A stretch of DNA of 64,000 nucleotides from Leptospiraceae bacterium. GTDB taxonomy: Bacteria > Spirochaetota > Leptospiria > Leptospirales > Leptospiraceae. Under the pieces are notes generated by a model. That model worked only from the letters and a program-made list of their open reading frames with translations. It searched no databases and was not told the DNA's origin. Of this stretch, positions 44,398 through 53,540 are shown piece after piece. Where the stretch lies: the NCBI GenBank assembly GCA_016711485.1, contig JADJSX010000025.1:124001-188000 (forward strand). The letters run 5' to 3'. The number at the start of each line of letters is the position of its first letter. Position 1 is the stretch's first letter. A program made the translations under genes and the position numbers.

Positions 44398-45437
44398 CTC
44401 TAAATCCAAATACACTAAAAAGACTTAAAAAATTTCGTTCCAACAAACGGGCTTATTACTCTCTTCTATTTTTATTAGTTACTTACGTTATATCCTTATT
44501 TGCCCCAATGATTGCTAATGATACACCAATACTTGTTTATTATAATAAATCTTTGTATTTCCCAATTGCTAAGTTTTATTCAGATAAAACCTTTGGTGGA
44601 AAAGAGGATACGATAGCAAATTATAAAAAACTTGCAAAATCGGAAATATTTAAAAATGGCGGCAACTTTGTATTACTCCCGCCAATACCGTATGGATTTA
44701 ATGAAAGTAATATGTCCGATCTTCCGTATGGAGTTTCGCCTCCTTCTAAACCAGACACAAAACATTGGCTCGGTACGGATGATAGAGGGCGAGATGTGTT
44801 TACCCGAATTTTCTATGGATATAGAATCTCGATGAGTTTTAGTTTGATACTAGTTTTTCTAGAAATTTTGCTTGGCACAATTATTGGCGGGTTACAGGGA
44901 TATTTCGCAGGAATATTCGATCTTACTTTTCAAAGAATCATTGAGATTTTTTCCGCAATACCATTTCTTTATTTAATTTTAATTATGGGTTCGTTTTTCG
45001 GAAGGAGTTTTACTGTATTATTGCTTACTTATGGGGCAGTGAGTTGGATTGGAATAAGTTATTATATGCGCGGAGAATTTTACAAACTAAGACAGGCCCA
45101 GTTTGTAGAAGCTGCGAAAGCATTTGGCGTTCCTTCCTCTACAATTATTTTTAAACATATTGTTCCAAATGCGTTAACTCCGATTGTAACTTTTCTTCCT
45201 TTTATATTGATAGGGTCTATTTCTGTGTTATCCGCTCTTGACTTTTTGGGATACGGAATTCCTGCTCCAAATCCTTCCTGGGGAGAACTTATTGGACAGG
45301 GACGCGAAAGGCTCAGTGCATGGTGGTTAATCGCGTTTCCATCTTTCGCATTATTTCTTACAATTCAATTAGCGGCTTTTGTGGGCGAGGGTCTTAGAGA
45401 CGCATTTGATGCAAAGGAGAAGGTGACGTTCAAATGA
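44394..45437 (+). CDS. yejE: ABC peptide importer permease, YejE-like
   Basis: Second permease of the importer. The large periplasmic insert after the first helix (LYFPIAKFYSDKTFGGKED, then LPPIPYGFNESN and LGTDDRGRDVFTRIFYGYRI) is characteristic of YejE. The EAA loop is EAAKAFGVPSSTIIFKHIVPNALTP. It has 347 aa and overlaps both neighbours by 4 bases. It should form the channel with the YejB-like protein. Confidence 0.87.
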   Translation: MTLNPNTLKRLKKFRSNKRAYYSLLFLLVTYVISLFAPMIANDTPILVYYNKSLYFPIAKFYSDKTFGGKEDTIANYKKLAKSEIFKNGGNFVLLPPIPYGFNESNMSDLPYGVSPPSKPDTKHWLGTDDRGRDVFTRIFYGYRISMSFSLILVFLEILLGTIIGGLQGYFAGIFDLTFQRIIEIFSAIPFLYLILIMGSFFGRSFTVLLLTYGAVSWIGISYYMRGEFYKLRQAQFVEAAKAFGVPSSTIIFKHIVPNALTPIVTFLPFILIGSISVLSALDFLGYGIPAPNPSWGELIGQGRERLSAWWLIAFPSFALFLTIQLAAFVGEGLRDAFDAKEKVTFK

Positions 45438-46465
45438 AAAAGACAAATCCTGAACCTAAAAAGAAAATTGTTAAAGTAAAAAAAGAGGATGTTAAATCAG
45501 ATATTCTTTCCATTGAAAATTTAAATTTAACAATTCAGGCTAATCCTGTTTTACCGGTATTACAAAATATTTCCTTTACGCTCAAAGAGGGTGAAATTTT
45601 AGCTCTAGTAGGTGAGTCCGGTAGCGGGAAGTCTCTTACTGCATTATCAATTACAAAACTTTTACCAGTAAAACAATTTGAGTATACGTCAGGAAAAATT
45701 ATCTTCAATGGTTCCAATATTCTGGAAGCCACTGAAGATAAAATACGTTCCATTCGCGGAAGAGAGATTGCATATATATTTCAAGATCCATTTACGTCTT
45801 TAAATCCACTCAAAAAAATTAAAGATCAAATTATCGAATCCTATAAAATCCATATTTCGGAAAATGAAAAGGAAGCAGTGGATAAGGCAAAGTATCTGCT
45901 AAATAAAGTCGGATTAACTGAACTTGACGATAGACTCAATTCTTATCCAGGGCAAATGAGTGGTGGAATGTTGCAAAGAATTTGTATTGCCTCTGCTCTA
46001 ATGTGTGACCCGAAACTTTTAATCGCAGATGAACCGACAAGCGCTTTGGATGTAACAATTCAATCGCAATTGGTTGATTTACTTTTAAAAATCAAAAAAG
46101 AAATTTCTATGTCGATACTATTTATTTCGCATGATATTTCGCTTGTCGCATCTTTGGCAAACCGTATTTCGGTCATGTATGCAGGCCAAATAGTTGAAAT
46201 TGGTGATACGGATTCATTAATCGAAAAACCTACTCATCCTTACACAGAAGCCCTCCTTCGCTCTATTCCGAGTGGAATAAAATCTCACCAAAGGCTTGCT
46301 GTGATTGATGGAATAGTTCCATCTCCTGCTAATTATCCTGTTGGTTGTCATTTTTCAACTAGGTGCCCGCTTGTTATGGACAGATGTAACCAATACAAAC
46401 CAGTATTATATCCGACATCTAAAAATAGATATTCCGCATGTTTTTTACGGGAGAAGAAAAAATGA
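45434..46465 (+). CDS. ABC peptide importer ATPase, first half of a YejF-type pair
   Basis: Walker A is LVGESGSGKSLTALSI, the signature is YPGQMSGGMLQRICIASALM and Walker B is LLIADEPTSALDV. The C-terminus has the oligopeptide-transporter Cys motif (FSTRCPLVMDRC). About 25 basic residues precede the domain. In E. coli YejF both ATPase halves are in one chain. Here they are two genes, DppD-like and DppF-like. It overlaps the next ATPase gene by 4 bases. Confidence 0.9.
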   Translation: MKKTNPEPKKKIVKVKKEDVKSDILSIENLNLTIQANPVLPVLQNISFTLKEGEILALVGESGSGKSLTALSITKLLPVKQFEYTSGKIIFNGSNILEATEDKIRSIRGREIAYIFQDPFTSLNPLKKIKDQIIESYKIHISENEKEAVDKAKYLLNKVGLTELDDRLNSYPGQMSGGMLQRICIASALMCDPKLLIADEPTSALDVTIQSQLVDLLLKIKKEISMSILFISHDISLVASLANRISVMYAGQIVEIGDTDSLIEKPTHPYTEALLRSIPSGIKSHQRLAVIDGIVPSPANYPVGCHFSTRCPLVMDRCNQYKPVLYPTSKNRYSACFLREKKK

Positions 46466-47409
46466 TCGAAGTAAAAAACCTTTCTTCTAGTTACACAGTA
46501 AATTCAAAAGAGTTTTTCAAAAAAAATATTATTCGCGCTGTGGAAAATGTAAATATTTCCATTCCTGATAAACATACGTTAGGTTTGGTTGGAGAATCTG
46601 GTTGCGGAAAATCTTCGTTAGGCAGAACAATTCTCCGGTTACAGTCTTTTGATTCTGGTAGTATTCAATATAACGGAGAAGAGTTAACTTCTCTCTCTCA
46701 AAAAGAATTACTTCCTTATCGAAAAAATTTACAAATCATTTTCCAAGATCCGTATTCTTCGTTGAATCCAAGACTCACAGTATATGAAATTATAACGGAA
46801 GGACTTACTATTCATAAAAAAATATCTAAAAAAGAATCCTTAGATTTAGCCGTTTCTATTTTAGAGAAAATGAGTTTAAAGTCAGATATACTCAGTCGTT
46901 ATCCGCACGAATTCTCTGGTGGACAGAGACAGAGAATCGCAATAGCGCGAGCATTAATTTTAGATCCAGAATTTATTGTTTGTGATGAAATTGTATCTGC
47001 ACTCGATGTATCTAACCAAGCGCAAGTAATTAATTTGCTTGCAGATTATAAAAAAGATAAAAATTTATCTCTTCTTTTTATTTCACATGATTTAAACATC
47101 ATCACTCATATAGCGGATGATATTGCCATAATGTATTTAGGGAAAGTAGTAGAAGTAGGTAACAAAAAAGAAATCGTAGAAAAACCATCTCACCCCTACA
47201 CAAAATCATTATTTGCCTCTACTTTTGAATTAGAAAATCGTAAGAAAAAAAGAATCGTTCTATCGGGCGAAATTCCTGGCGTTTTAAATAAACCGACTGG
47301 CTGTTACTTTCACACACGTTGTCCAATTGCGCAGGATATTTGTAAACGAGAAGCTCCTCCTATAAAAGCGATTTCTAAAACACATACTTCCGCTTGTCAT
47401 TTCAGTTAA
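46462..47409 (+). CDS. ABC peptide importer ATPase, second half of a YejF-type pair
   Basis: From ATG 46462 (overlapping the previous stop) the protein has Walker A LVGESGCGKSSLGRTI, signature YPHEFSGGQRQRIAIARAL, Walker B FIVCDEIVSALDV and the C-terminal Cys motif FHTRCPIAQDIC. The Walker B is DEI rather than DEP at the usual proline, which is found in some members. It is DppF/OppF-like. It is the last gene of the operon. No substrate-binding protein gene follows. Confidence 0.9.
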   Translation: MIEVKNLSSSYTVNSKEFFKKNIIRAVENVNISIPDKHTLGLVGESGCGKSSLGRTILRLQSFDSGSIQYNGEELTSLSQKELLPYRKNLQIIFQDPYSSLNPRLTVYEIITEGLTIHKKISKKESLDLAVSILEKMSLKSDILSRYPHEFSGGQRQRIAIARALILDPEFIVCDEIVSALDVSNQAQVINLLADYKKDKNLSLLFISHDLNIITHIADDIAIMYLGKVVEVGNKKEIVEKPSHPYTKSLFASTFELENRKKKRIVLSGEIPGVLNKPTGCYFHTRCPIAQDICKREAPPIKAISKTHTSACHFS

Positions 47410-47451
47410 GAAAAGAGTTGACATTTACCTAAAAACAATCCAACCTAAGTC

Positions 47452-48015
47452 ATGGCATCCCATGTATTAGAAAGAGAATTTCTTAGAGAAAATTTTATCC
47501 CCATTACTGTCGAGGCATACCAGTACCTTGCCGAGAAAAATCTAATTTCTGAAAACGCAGAGTTAATTGAAGGAGTTATTGTAAAGAAAATGTCAAAGTC
47601 CCCGATTCACTACTCCTTGACCCAAAAATTAATGCTATTTTTTCAAAATAAAATTTCTTCTAAATATTGGATAAGGCCAGAAGGACCAATTCTCGGTAAA
47701 GGCTCAGTCCCAGAACCAGATTTAGCGATTGTAGATTTTAGAGAGGATTTCTATGCGACGGCTCATCCAAGTTTTGCGCATCTAGTAATCGAGATTTCAC
47801 TTTCTACTATCGCATTTGATCGAGACAAAGCGGACATTTATGCTTCTGCCAAAATTCCTGAATACTGGATTTTTAATTTACAAAATAAAACTCTAGAAGT
47901 ATTTCAAAATCCTTCCGACGACAAATACCAATTAACCACAGTTTTGACTGTGGCTGATTCCATTCATCCGCTTTTTCATTCAGAAATAATTTTAGATTTG
48001 AAAGACTTTTTATAA
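47452..48015 (+). CDS. Uma2-family (PD-(D/E)XK fold) protein
   Basis: This 187-aa protein has the Uma2/DUF820 pattern: VEAYQYLAEKNLISENAELIEGVIV, then PEPDLAIVD, then HLVIEISLST and AKIPEYWIFNLQNKTLEVF. The acidic residues of the restriction-endonuclease-like core (Glu in AELIEG, Asp in PEPDLAIVD, Glu in HLVIEIS) are present. The biological function of Uma2 proteins is unknown. It starts 42 bases after the peptide importer operon. Confidence 0.85.
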   Translation: MASHVLEREFLRENFIPITVEAYQYLAEKNLISENAELIEGVIVKKMSKSPIHYSLTQKLMLFFQNKISSKYWIRPEGPILGKGSVPEPDLAIVDFREDFYATAHPSFAHLVIEISLSTIAFDRDKADIYASAKIPEYWIFNLQNKTLEVFQNPSDDKYQLTTVLTVADSIHPLFHSEIILDLKDFL

Positions 48016-48016
48016 C

Positions 48017-48784
48017 TTGAACTTACCTATAAAACTAAAAATTTCTTTACTCTTGTCCTTTCTTTTTCCTTTAAGTATTTTCGCAAATTGGATGCCTTAT
48101 TTTAATATGGCTGACTCGAAGCCAATTCCTGCACAAGAAAATCAAATTCAGATGAAACATGAACATATTCGTATTTTTCTATTGCATGATAAATATGAAA
48201 TGAAAATCAGTTACACATTCTTCAATCATGGAAAGGATAAGCAAATTAAAATGGTATTCCCTATGTATACTAGCCCTGCTCTTTTTCAGGCAGGTATGTC
48301 TCAACGCGAAATTATCAATTATTTCAAAAAAAGGCTTACTGTGTTCGTAAATGCAAAAAAGATTAATTGTGCGTTTTCTTTTTTAAATGAAGGGGAAATA
48401 GAGCATAGAGTCTTCGTTGGAGCAACTCTCACAATGAAATTTAATGCAAATCAAAAACTAAATATGCAAGTAATCTATGATGGAGAATACAATGAGACCC
48501 CTATTGATACTGTTACTGAAATTTCCAAAAATACTTATAACGTAGAAAGACGAATTGGTTATCTATATGGAACTGCTAGTTATTGGCATAAAGATATTGA
48601 AAGCTTTCAAATCACTCTGACAAAAATTGATCCTAGTTTTTCTTCTTTTATTTTGGATTATGAAGGAAATAAATCTTTCGAATTTACAAAGAAGAATCCA
48701 AATCTAAATTTAAAAAACTTTAAACCAAAATCATCAAAAGAAGAATTTACTTTATTCTTATCTCAGATATTCAAAAGTAAATAA
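48017..48784 (+). CDS. exported protein of unknown function (255 aa)
   Basis: TTG start at 48017, one base after the Uma2 stop. A signal peptide (about residues 8-23, LKISLLLSFLFPLSIFA) is followed by NWMPYFNMADSKPIPAQENQ and a beta-rich body (YEMKISYTFFNHGKDKQIKM, VFPMYTSPA). This resembles the DUF4424-type pattern of secreted proteins in which an N-terminal beta-sandwich is followed by a negative end. It converges with the OmpA-like gene, 3 bases away. Confidence 0.55.
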   Translation: MNLPIKLKISLLLSFLFPLSIFANWMPYFNMADSKPIPAQENQIQMKHEHIRIFLLHDKYEMKISYTFFNHGKDKQIKMVFPMYTSPALFQAGMSQREIINYFKKRLTVFVNAKKINCAFSFLNEGEIEHRVFVGATLTMKFNANQKLNMQVIYDGEYNETPIDTVTEISKNTYNVERRIGYLYGTASYWHKDIESFQITLTKIDPSFSSFILDYEGNKSFEFTKKNPNLNLKNFKPKSSKEEFTLFLSQIFKSK

Positions 48785-48787
48785 CGT

Positions 48788-50230
48788 CTAGTCCACTACT
48801 TGAAATTCAGTACGTCGGTTAATTCGACTTGATTCGGGATCTAAATTATTAATTACTGGTTGAGTGGAACCTTTTCCATCTGCAATCATTCTTTTGCGAT
48901 CAATGCCTTTTGAATGTAAATACGATCGAACTGATTCAGCTCGTTCTAAGGATAATATCTTGTTAAGCGAAATATCTCCCGTAAGATCGGTGTGACCTGT
49001 AATCTTAATTTTTGTATCCGGATTCTCTCGCAAAAAATCAGCAATTTGATTTAAAATTGGAAAAGAATCGGACAATAAGTCGCTTGAATTTGTATCAAAA
49101 TGTACACTGTTGAGAGTAAGTTTTTTCTTTTCTTTTAGTGTTTTATTTATTTCATCCTTAATTGGATCTGACTTTTTCGGTAATTCGACGACATTCGGAA
49201 TTTCTATTTCTTTTACAGGAGGATTTATTTTCGTTTCCTCAATAGATTTGTCACGAATAGGAATTTCTTTGATTGATACTTTCGGTTCTTCTTCATCTTT
49301 TATAATTAGTGCGGTATATATGTCGTAATTCTCATTCAGATTTTTACGACAAAAATAGAATGCATTATTTGTCCGGTCTATCACCATATAAGCCTCGTCA
49401 CCTTTAGTGTTAATTTCTGGACCTAAATTCTCGGGTTCACCATAACTTCCGTCCTTTTCTATTTTTGAACGATAGATGTCATAGCCACCATAACCACCCG
49501 CACGGTTAGATGCGAAGTATATATATTTGCCGTCCTTTGATATAACGGCTGCAATATTGGAAGATCCGTCTAAGTTAATAGGCGAAGGCAATTCCTCCGG
49601 CTCTTTTAGGTTATTGCCTGTTATGCGTGCTTTCCAGATTTTTGCTTCACTTGGATTTCCAAATGGGTACCGCGTAAAATAAAAATCGTTTCCATGTAAA
49701 AATGGATTCTCTTCCATTTCTTCTGTATTGATTTTATCTGATAGGCTAGAGGCTTTTGCCCATTTGCCGTTTGTGTTTTCGGAGTAATATAAATCTCTAG
49801 AGACTCCTATTTTTCCGTTAGGAAGTTTGAATTCAATGGATCCGTCACGATTCGAAGAAAATACAATGAACTTTTCATCTTCGGATATAAATGGACTTTG
49901 GTCGTCATAGGGAGAGTTTAATCCTCGTAATTCGGTAGGATTTGTCCATTTACCATTTACTAGTGTTGACTTATATAAATCAGTATATTTCGAATTGTTT
50001 CTCTTCGAATAAAAATACATAGTTTTCCCATCTGCTGTAAGTGATGGAGCAAACTCTTGCATATCCGTGTTTATATTTCCTGGGATTGGTAAAACTTTTA
50101 CTTCGGGGACTGCATAAAGATTAAATAGAAAAAGATAGACTAGAATTACTCGGATTAAATTTGAATGCGAAAAGATATTATCAATGATAAATAAAGAGAA
50201 TTTGAATAAGGATAATATTTTATGAGTCAT
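48788..50230 (-). CDS. OmpA-family protein with PD40/WD40-like propeller
   Basis: After an unusually long N-terminal segment with a membrane signal (about residues 26-41, VILVYLFLFNLYAVP), the protein has a beta-propeller of PD40 repeats (FAPSLTADGKTMYFYSKRNN, SPFISEDEKFIVFSSNRDGS, AAVISKDGKYIYFASNRAGG). A linker rich in Glu, Lys and Pro follows. The C-terminus is an OmpA peptidoglycan-binding domain (VHFDTNSSDLLSDSFPIL, IKITGHTDLTGD, SLERAESVRSYLHSKGIDRK, INRRTEFQVV). It likely tethers the outer envelope to peptidoglycan. The true start may be later in the N-terminus. Confidence 0.88.
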   Translation of the reverse strand: MTHKILSLFKFSLFIIDNIFSHSNLIRVILVYLFLFNLYAVPEVKVLPIPGNINTDMQEFAPSLTADGKTMYFYSKRNNSKYTDLYKSTLVNGKWTNPTELRGLNSPYDDQSPFISEDEKFIVFSSNRDGSIEFKLPNGKIGVSRDLYYSENTNGKWAKASSLSDKINTEEMEENPFLHGNDFYFTRYPFGNPSEAKIWKARITGNNLKEPEELPSPINLDGSSNIAAVISKDGKYIYFASNRAGGYGGYDIYRSKIEKDGSYGEPENLGPEINTKGDEAYMVIDRTNNAFYFCRKNLNENYDIYTALIIKDEEEPKVSIKEIPIRDKSIEETKINPPVKEIEIPNVVELPKKSDPIKDEINKTLKEKKKLTLNSVHFDTNSSDLLSDSFPILNQIADFLRENPDTKIKITGHTDLTGDISLNKILSLERAESVRSYLHSKGIDRKRMIADGKGSTQPVINNLDPESSRINRRTEFQVVD

Positions 50231-50318
50231 GTCTACCTCTAGAATTCGAAAACAAGGATTTCGGATTCAGCTAGTGAATGTATCGGAAAAATAATAAATT
50301 GATTAACTTGTTTTGAAA

Positions 50319-50873
50319 TTAATTAAATAAGTTTTCGTGCATTAATTTATCGTACAAGATTGCAGAACCAAGTACTATCTGATTTAGTATGTCACTTAAA
50401 CCTGTTGCTTCTTCTACAGTTACAACTTTATCTTCGAGTGCGGCTTTTAAGTTTTCCATAAATTTTAATACGTCTAATTTGAAAAAGTTATTGTACCAAT
50501 CTTTTACGGATTTAACTTGTTCAATCTCTGTTTGTGTGTACTGATGAGTAATTTGAAACGAATATTCATCGACGAATTTGAATTTCAATTTGTCTTCTGG
50601 TCTTTTGTCTTCTGGAATAAATTTTGAATAGATTGTATGTTTTAGTATTATGGCTATCTGGATTATTTCTTGTAAGTTGCGGATAATTACGATTTTTTCA
50701 TTGCCTACTAATTTACCATCTGTTTGTGTAAATGCATCGTAGGTTCCACCTAAATGTTTATACTGTTGAATCAGGGAAGCTATTAATTCATTGAACTCTA
50801 ATTTACGATACCCTGTATTTATATTCCACCGTATGTAAAGTTCGCCTGTTTCGTTTAAAATAAATTCTTCCAT
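50319..50873 (-). CDS. hypothetical protein (184 aa)
   Basis: I do not recognise this soluble protein. It is mainly helical and charged (YRKLEFNELIASLIQQYKHL, EIIQIAIILKHTIYSKFIPE, VTVEEATGLSDILNQIVLGS). There is no signal peptide. It lies next to the IS element, with 104 bases that contain a hairpin repeat, and could be accessory. Confidence 0.55.
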   Translation of the reverse strand: MEEFILNETGELYIRWNINTGYRKLEFNELIASLIQQYKHLGGTYDAFTQTDGKLVGNEKIVIIRNLQEIIQIAIILKHTIYSKFIPEDKRPEDKLKFKFVDEYSFQITHQYTQTEIEQVKSVKDWYNNFFKLDVLKFMENLKAALEDKVVTVEEATGLSDILNQIVLGSAILYDKLMHENLFN

Positions 50874-50937
50874 ATAACTTCATTTTACATAATACAAAAA
50901 AATGTCAAGTTATGATATTTATGTTTTTATTCGCTCA

Positions 50938-50957
50938 CTCACCTTACGCAAGGTGAG
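50938..50957. repeat. GC-rich hairpin at the left flank of the IS
   Basis: CTCACCTT ACGC AAGGTGAG forms an 8-bp stem with a 4-base loop. It is more GC-rich than the surroundings and lies 17 bases outside the IS end. It may be a dispersed palindromic repeat or a terminator for the IS. Confidence 0.6.
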
Positions 50958-50976
50958 CCGAGCGTCCAACGGAGTG

Positions 50977-51862
50977 TCAATTCCTAAAATAAGTAGACCA
51001 TTTTTTATAGTAAGCTTCATCTGGAGTTAGGTAATCAATTGTTTGGTGGAGTCTTGATTCATTGTATATTTTGATACTTTGTTTAATTGACTTGCGAGCC
51101 AATTCCTTAGAAGGAAATTTATCTAATAGAAATTCATCCTTCAAAATTCCATTCACCCTTTCAGCAACGGCGTTCTCATAACAGTGATTATCCTCTGTCA
51201 TGCTTATACGAATATTTTGCGATTTAAGAATATTCACGTAATCATAGCAGCAATACTGCGAACCACGATCGGAATGATGATACACTATTTCAGGATGCGT
51301 TTTAGGTAGCATTTTGAGTGCAATCTCAAGTGCCTTAATTGACTCTTCTACGATCAGGCTTTCTCCAATGTTGTAACCGAGTATTTTCTTTGTATTCCTT
51401 TCTGTAAGTAACGACAAATATAGATTACCCTCAAGTGTAGGTATATATGTAATATCCGAAACTATAATGAATCCCGGAAAATTGGTAGGCAAATCTTTTA
51501 TTTCATTTCTATAGATTGGAAATTTATGACGGGAATTTGTAGTTTTTATTGATCGCTTTTTCTTTTTGATGGCTAATCCATATTCGTTCATAAGCGAAAA
51601 GAGCCAATCCCTGCCTATCTTAAATGAGAGTTTCTTATCCATCTCCTTTTTTAATTTGATAGTTCCTGTTTTGGCTTTTAGTTTGCGTATTTTCAACACT
51701 TCTTTGATTACTATTGCTTTTTTTCTCTTCTTCTTTTATTAGCCTCTTTTTGCCTTTATAATAATTTGCTCTACTATGTCCTAGATAGTGACTACAGCGT
51801 CTAAATGATATTAGCCGCTTAGTCCTTGCTCGCTCTAAAGTTTTACTGAAAAGTTTTTTTTT
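50977..51862 (-). pseudogene. IS3 transposase orfB (frame broken in an A7 tract)
   Basis: The catalytic half is intact from 51699: DDE residues in SDITYIPT, HHSDRGSQY and ENAVAERVNGILKDEF. The expected N-terminal part (KTLERARTKRLISFRRC, then SHYLGHSRANYYKGKK) is encoded just upstream in a different frame. The two frames meet at seven A residues (minus strand; 51718-51724), where six would give one open frame. The gene is therefore frameshifted, or the tract is slippery, or the assembly has an error here. Confidence 0.75.
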
Positions 51863-52200
51863 ACGTCCGTATTGTAATGCTCATCCACAACTTCTATCAA
51901 AGTCTCATATACTTGATTTTTCATTACTGAATCTGCTAATGCTATCTTCAACTTCTTGATCTCTTCTTTCAACTTTTTTCGTTCTTCTACTTCATTCGGC
52001 ATCTGTATCACCACCTTTCTTGCTAAATCACTTTTCGTTCCCCATTTCTTCAACCACTTTCTCACAGTCGATGAGCCTGAAATGTCGTAAAACTTTCTAG
52101 CTCCTTCCATCGTAAACTTTCCTTGCCTGATTTCTTCTACCACTTTTTTCTGAAAGGCTTCGCTATATCGAATATATGTCGGACTTACTTTTTTTTCCAT
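51835..52200 (-). CDS. IS3 transposase orfA
   Basis: Helix-turn-helix protein that contributes the N-terminus of the fused transposase. I prefer ATG 52200 (AGGAGAG upstream); an earlier start at 52224 adds 8 residues. The HTH is in YSEAFQKKVVEEIRQGKFTM and ARKFYDISGSSTVRKWLKKW. A leucine-zipper region follows (EERKKLKEEIKKLKIALADS). A run of A9 at 51854-51862 near its end would permit the -1 frameshift into orfB. Confidence 0.85.
   Translation of the reverse strand: MEKKVSPTYIRYSEAFQKKVVEEIRQGKFTMEGARKFYDISGSSTVRKWLKKWGTKSDLARKVVIQMPNEVEERKKLKEEIKKLKIALADSVMKNQVYETLIEVVDEHYNTDVKKNFSVKL
51854..51862 (-). promoter_or_regulatory. A9 slip site for -1 frameshifting between orfA and orfB
   Basis: Nine A residues (minus strand) follow GACGT. 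Reading 0 frame gives AAA AAA AAC. A slip by -1 gives AAA AAA AAA CTT, which enters the orfB frame (KLFSKTLERARTK). This is the standard IS3 arrangement and inferred from the frames. Confidence 0.65.
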
Positions 52201-52240
52201 TTCGTCTCTCCTATATATTGTCAACTATTTCAGGACAAGA

Positions 52241-52380
52241 CAAGGTTGGCACCTAGCGGTGGGCTTGCTGCCGCAGGCTAATGAATTAATGAATAAGCAG
52301 GTTTGGGCGGCAGCCCAAGTCGCCGACAGGCTCTCTATCTCTCGCCTCAACGCTCTAGCGCGTAAGATGAGTTAGTTAAT
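52241..52380. repeat. GC-rich repeat with hairpins, right flank of the IS
   Basis: The stretch is markedly more GC-rich than its surroundings. It contains the perfect hairpin TTGGGC GGCA GCCCAA (52303-52318) and a further palindromic part near CGCTCTAGCGCG (about 52351-52362). The hairpin and its downstream CGCC GACAGGCT motif recur at 57.49 kb in the same orientation. It is likely a dispersed intergenic repeat. The rest up to the next gene (52380-52535) is AT-rich with no ORF. Confidence 0.6.
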
Positions 52381-52535
52381 TAGATTTTCCTAATACACTA
52401 ATTGAACAAATTAAGATTTTTTTAAAACGAATGAGTAATTTTTTATGGTAATTGATGCATAGAATTTTTCTGCTTTACCCTTTATCTAATATATTTTAGT
52501 CTTAAAGAAATTTAAAAGCCAAGAGAGAATTTATT

Positions 52536-53540
52536 ATGACAAATATCCCTGAAACAGGAAAGGCAATTGAGCTTATTAATTACGATGGTTTAGAAACATC
52601 CATAAGAGTGGTACAAAGAAAAATTAGTCCACTAAAGGAAAACGACGTACTTGTAAAATTAGCAGCTTCTTCCATTAACCCGTCCGACCTTATGTTTATT
52701 CGAGGTCTTTATGGAATCAAAAAGAAAATACCTTGTGGAGGTGGTTTTGAGGGAAGCGGAACAATTGTAGCAACGGGAAAAGCAGTTACAAAAGTAAAAG
52801 CAGGTGATAGAGTTGCTTGCTCTGCTCATTATATGGGAGACGGTTCATGGGCTGAATATATGGTTACTCCGGAATATAACTGTATACCTCTCATTGAAAA
52901 AGTTTCTTTGGAACAAGGTGCAACTTTTTTTGTGAATCCGTTGACTGCTTGTGGACTAACGAATATATCTATTAAAGAAAAAAGAAACGGAATTGTCCAA
53001 ACTGCTGCAGCTAGTGCCCTCGGCAAAATGATTCAGCGATATGCGACACGCAAAGGACTTCCTGTTATAAATATAGTTCGTAAAGAAGAGCAGGTAGAAC
53101 TATTAAAGTCAATCGGTTCCGAACATGTTTTAAATTCTAGTTCCCCTGATTTTGAAAGAACATTCTCTAGACTTGTAAAAAAGTTAGATATTACTCTAGC
53201 GATAGACGCAGTAGCCGGAAGAACTGGGGAGGATGTATTTAATTTAATGCCAGCAAATTCCAAATTGGTAGTATATGGAGCTTTATCTGAAGAACCGATA
53301 GGTGTTACTGCTGGCTCTTTAATATTTCAAAGAAAGAAAATCGAAGGATTTTGGCTAAGTTATTGGATTGCTGATACTTCACCTGAAGAGTTTTCTGCAA
53401 TTATTACGGATGCACAAGAAAATCTAGGGACGGATTTTAAGTCCGAAATAAATAAACGTTTTTCATTAGACGATGGATTTAGGGCAATAGAATTTTATAA
53501 ACAAAACATGACGAGCGGTAAAGTATTGTTTGTCCCTTAG
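52536..53540 (+). CDS. MDR-family NAD(P)-dependent alcohol dehydrogenase/quinone reductase
   Basis: Medium-chain dehydrogenase of the zinc-free quinone oxidoreductase branch. Seen are VLVKLAASSINPSDLMFIRG, GFEGSGTIVATGKAVTKVKAG and DRVACS. In place of the usual GGVG loop there is QTAAASALGKMIQRYATRKG, and later VINIVRKEEQVELLKSIG. The length (334 aa) is right. The dinucleotide loop AAASALG is unusual but acceptable for this branch. It overlaps the convergent LRR gene by 4 bases. Confidence 0.85.
   Translation: MTNIPETGKAIELINYDGLETSIRVVQRKISPLKENDVLVKLAASSINPSDLMFIRGLYGIKKKIPCGGGFEGSGTIVATGKAVTKVKAGDRVACSAHYMGDGSWAEYMVTPEYNCIPLIEKVSLEQGATFFVNPLTACGLTNISIKEKRNGIVQTAAASALGKMIQRYATRKGLPVINIVRKEEQVELLKSIGSEHVLNSSSPDFERTFSRLVKKLDITLAIDAVAGRTGEDVFNLMPANSKLVVYGALSEEPIGVTAGSLIFQRKKIEGFWLSYWIADTSPEEFSAIITDAQENLGTDFKSEINKRFSLDDGFRAIEFYKQNMTSGKVLFVP

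Larger units (their letters stand above)
50975..52237 (-). mobile_element. IS3-family insertion sequence (about 1.26 kb)
   Basis: The element has two partly overlapping transposase reading frames (orfA 51835-52200, orfB to 50977). Its ends are imperfect inverted repeats: TGTCCTGAAATAGTTGACA read inward from 52237, and TGTCAATTCCTAAAATAAG read inward from 50975, which align with gaps. I see no target-site duplication (GGAG on the left, AGAC on the right). orfA and orfB are joined by an A9 slip site as is usual in IS3, but orfB is broken by a second frame change. GC-rich hairpin repeats flank both sides. The ends are approximate. Confidence 0.82.

Noticed and set aside
50971..52241. Target-site duplication of the IS3 element
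   Set aside because: The bases next to both putative ends differ (GGAG and AGAC), so no duplication can be claimed.
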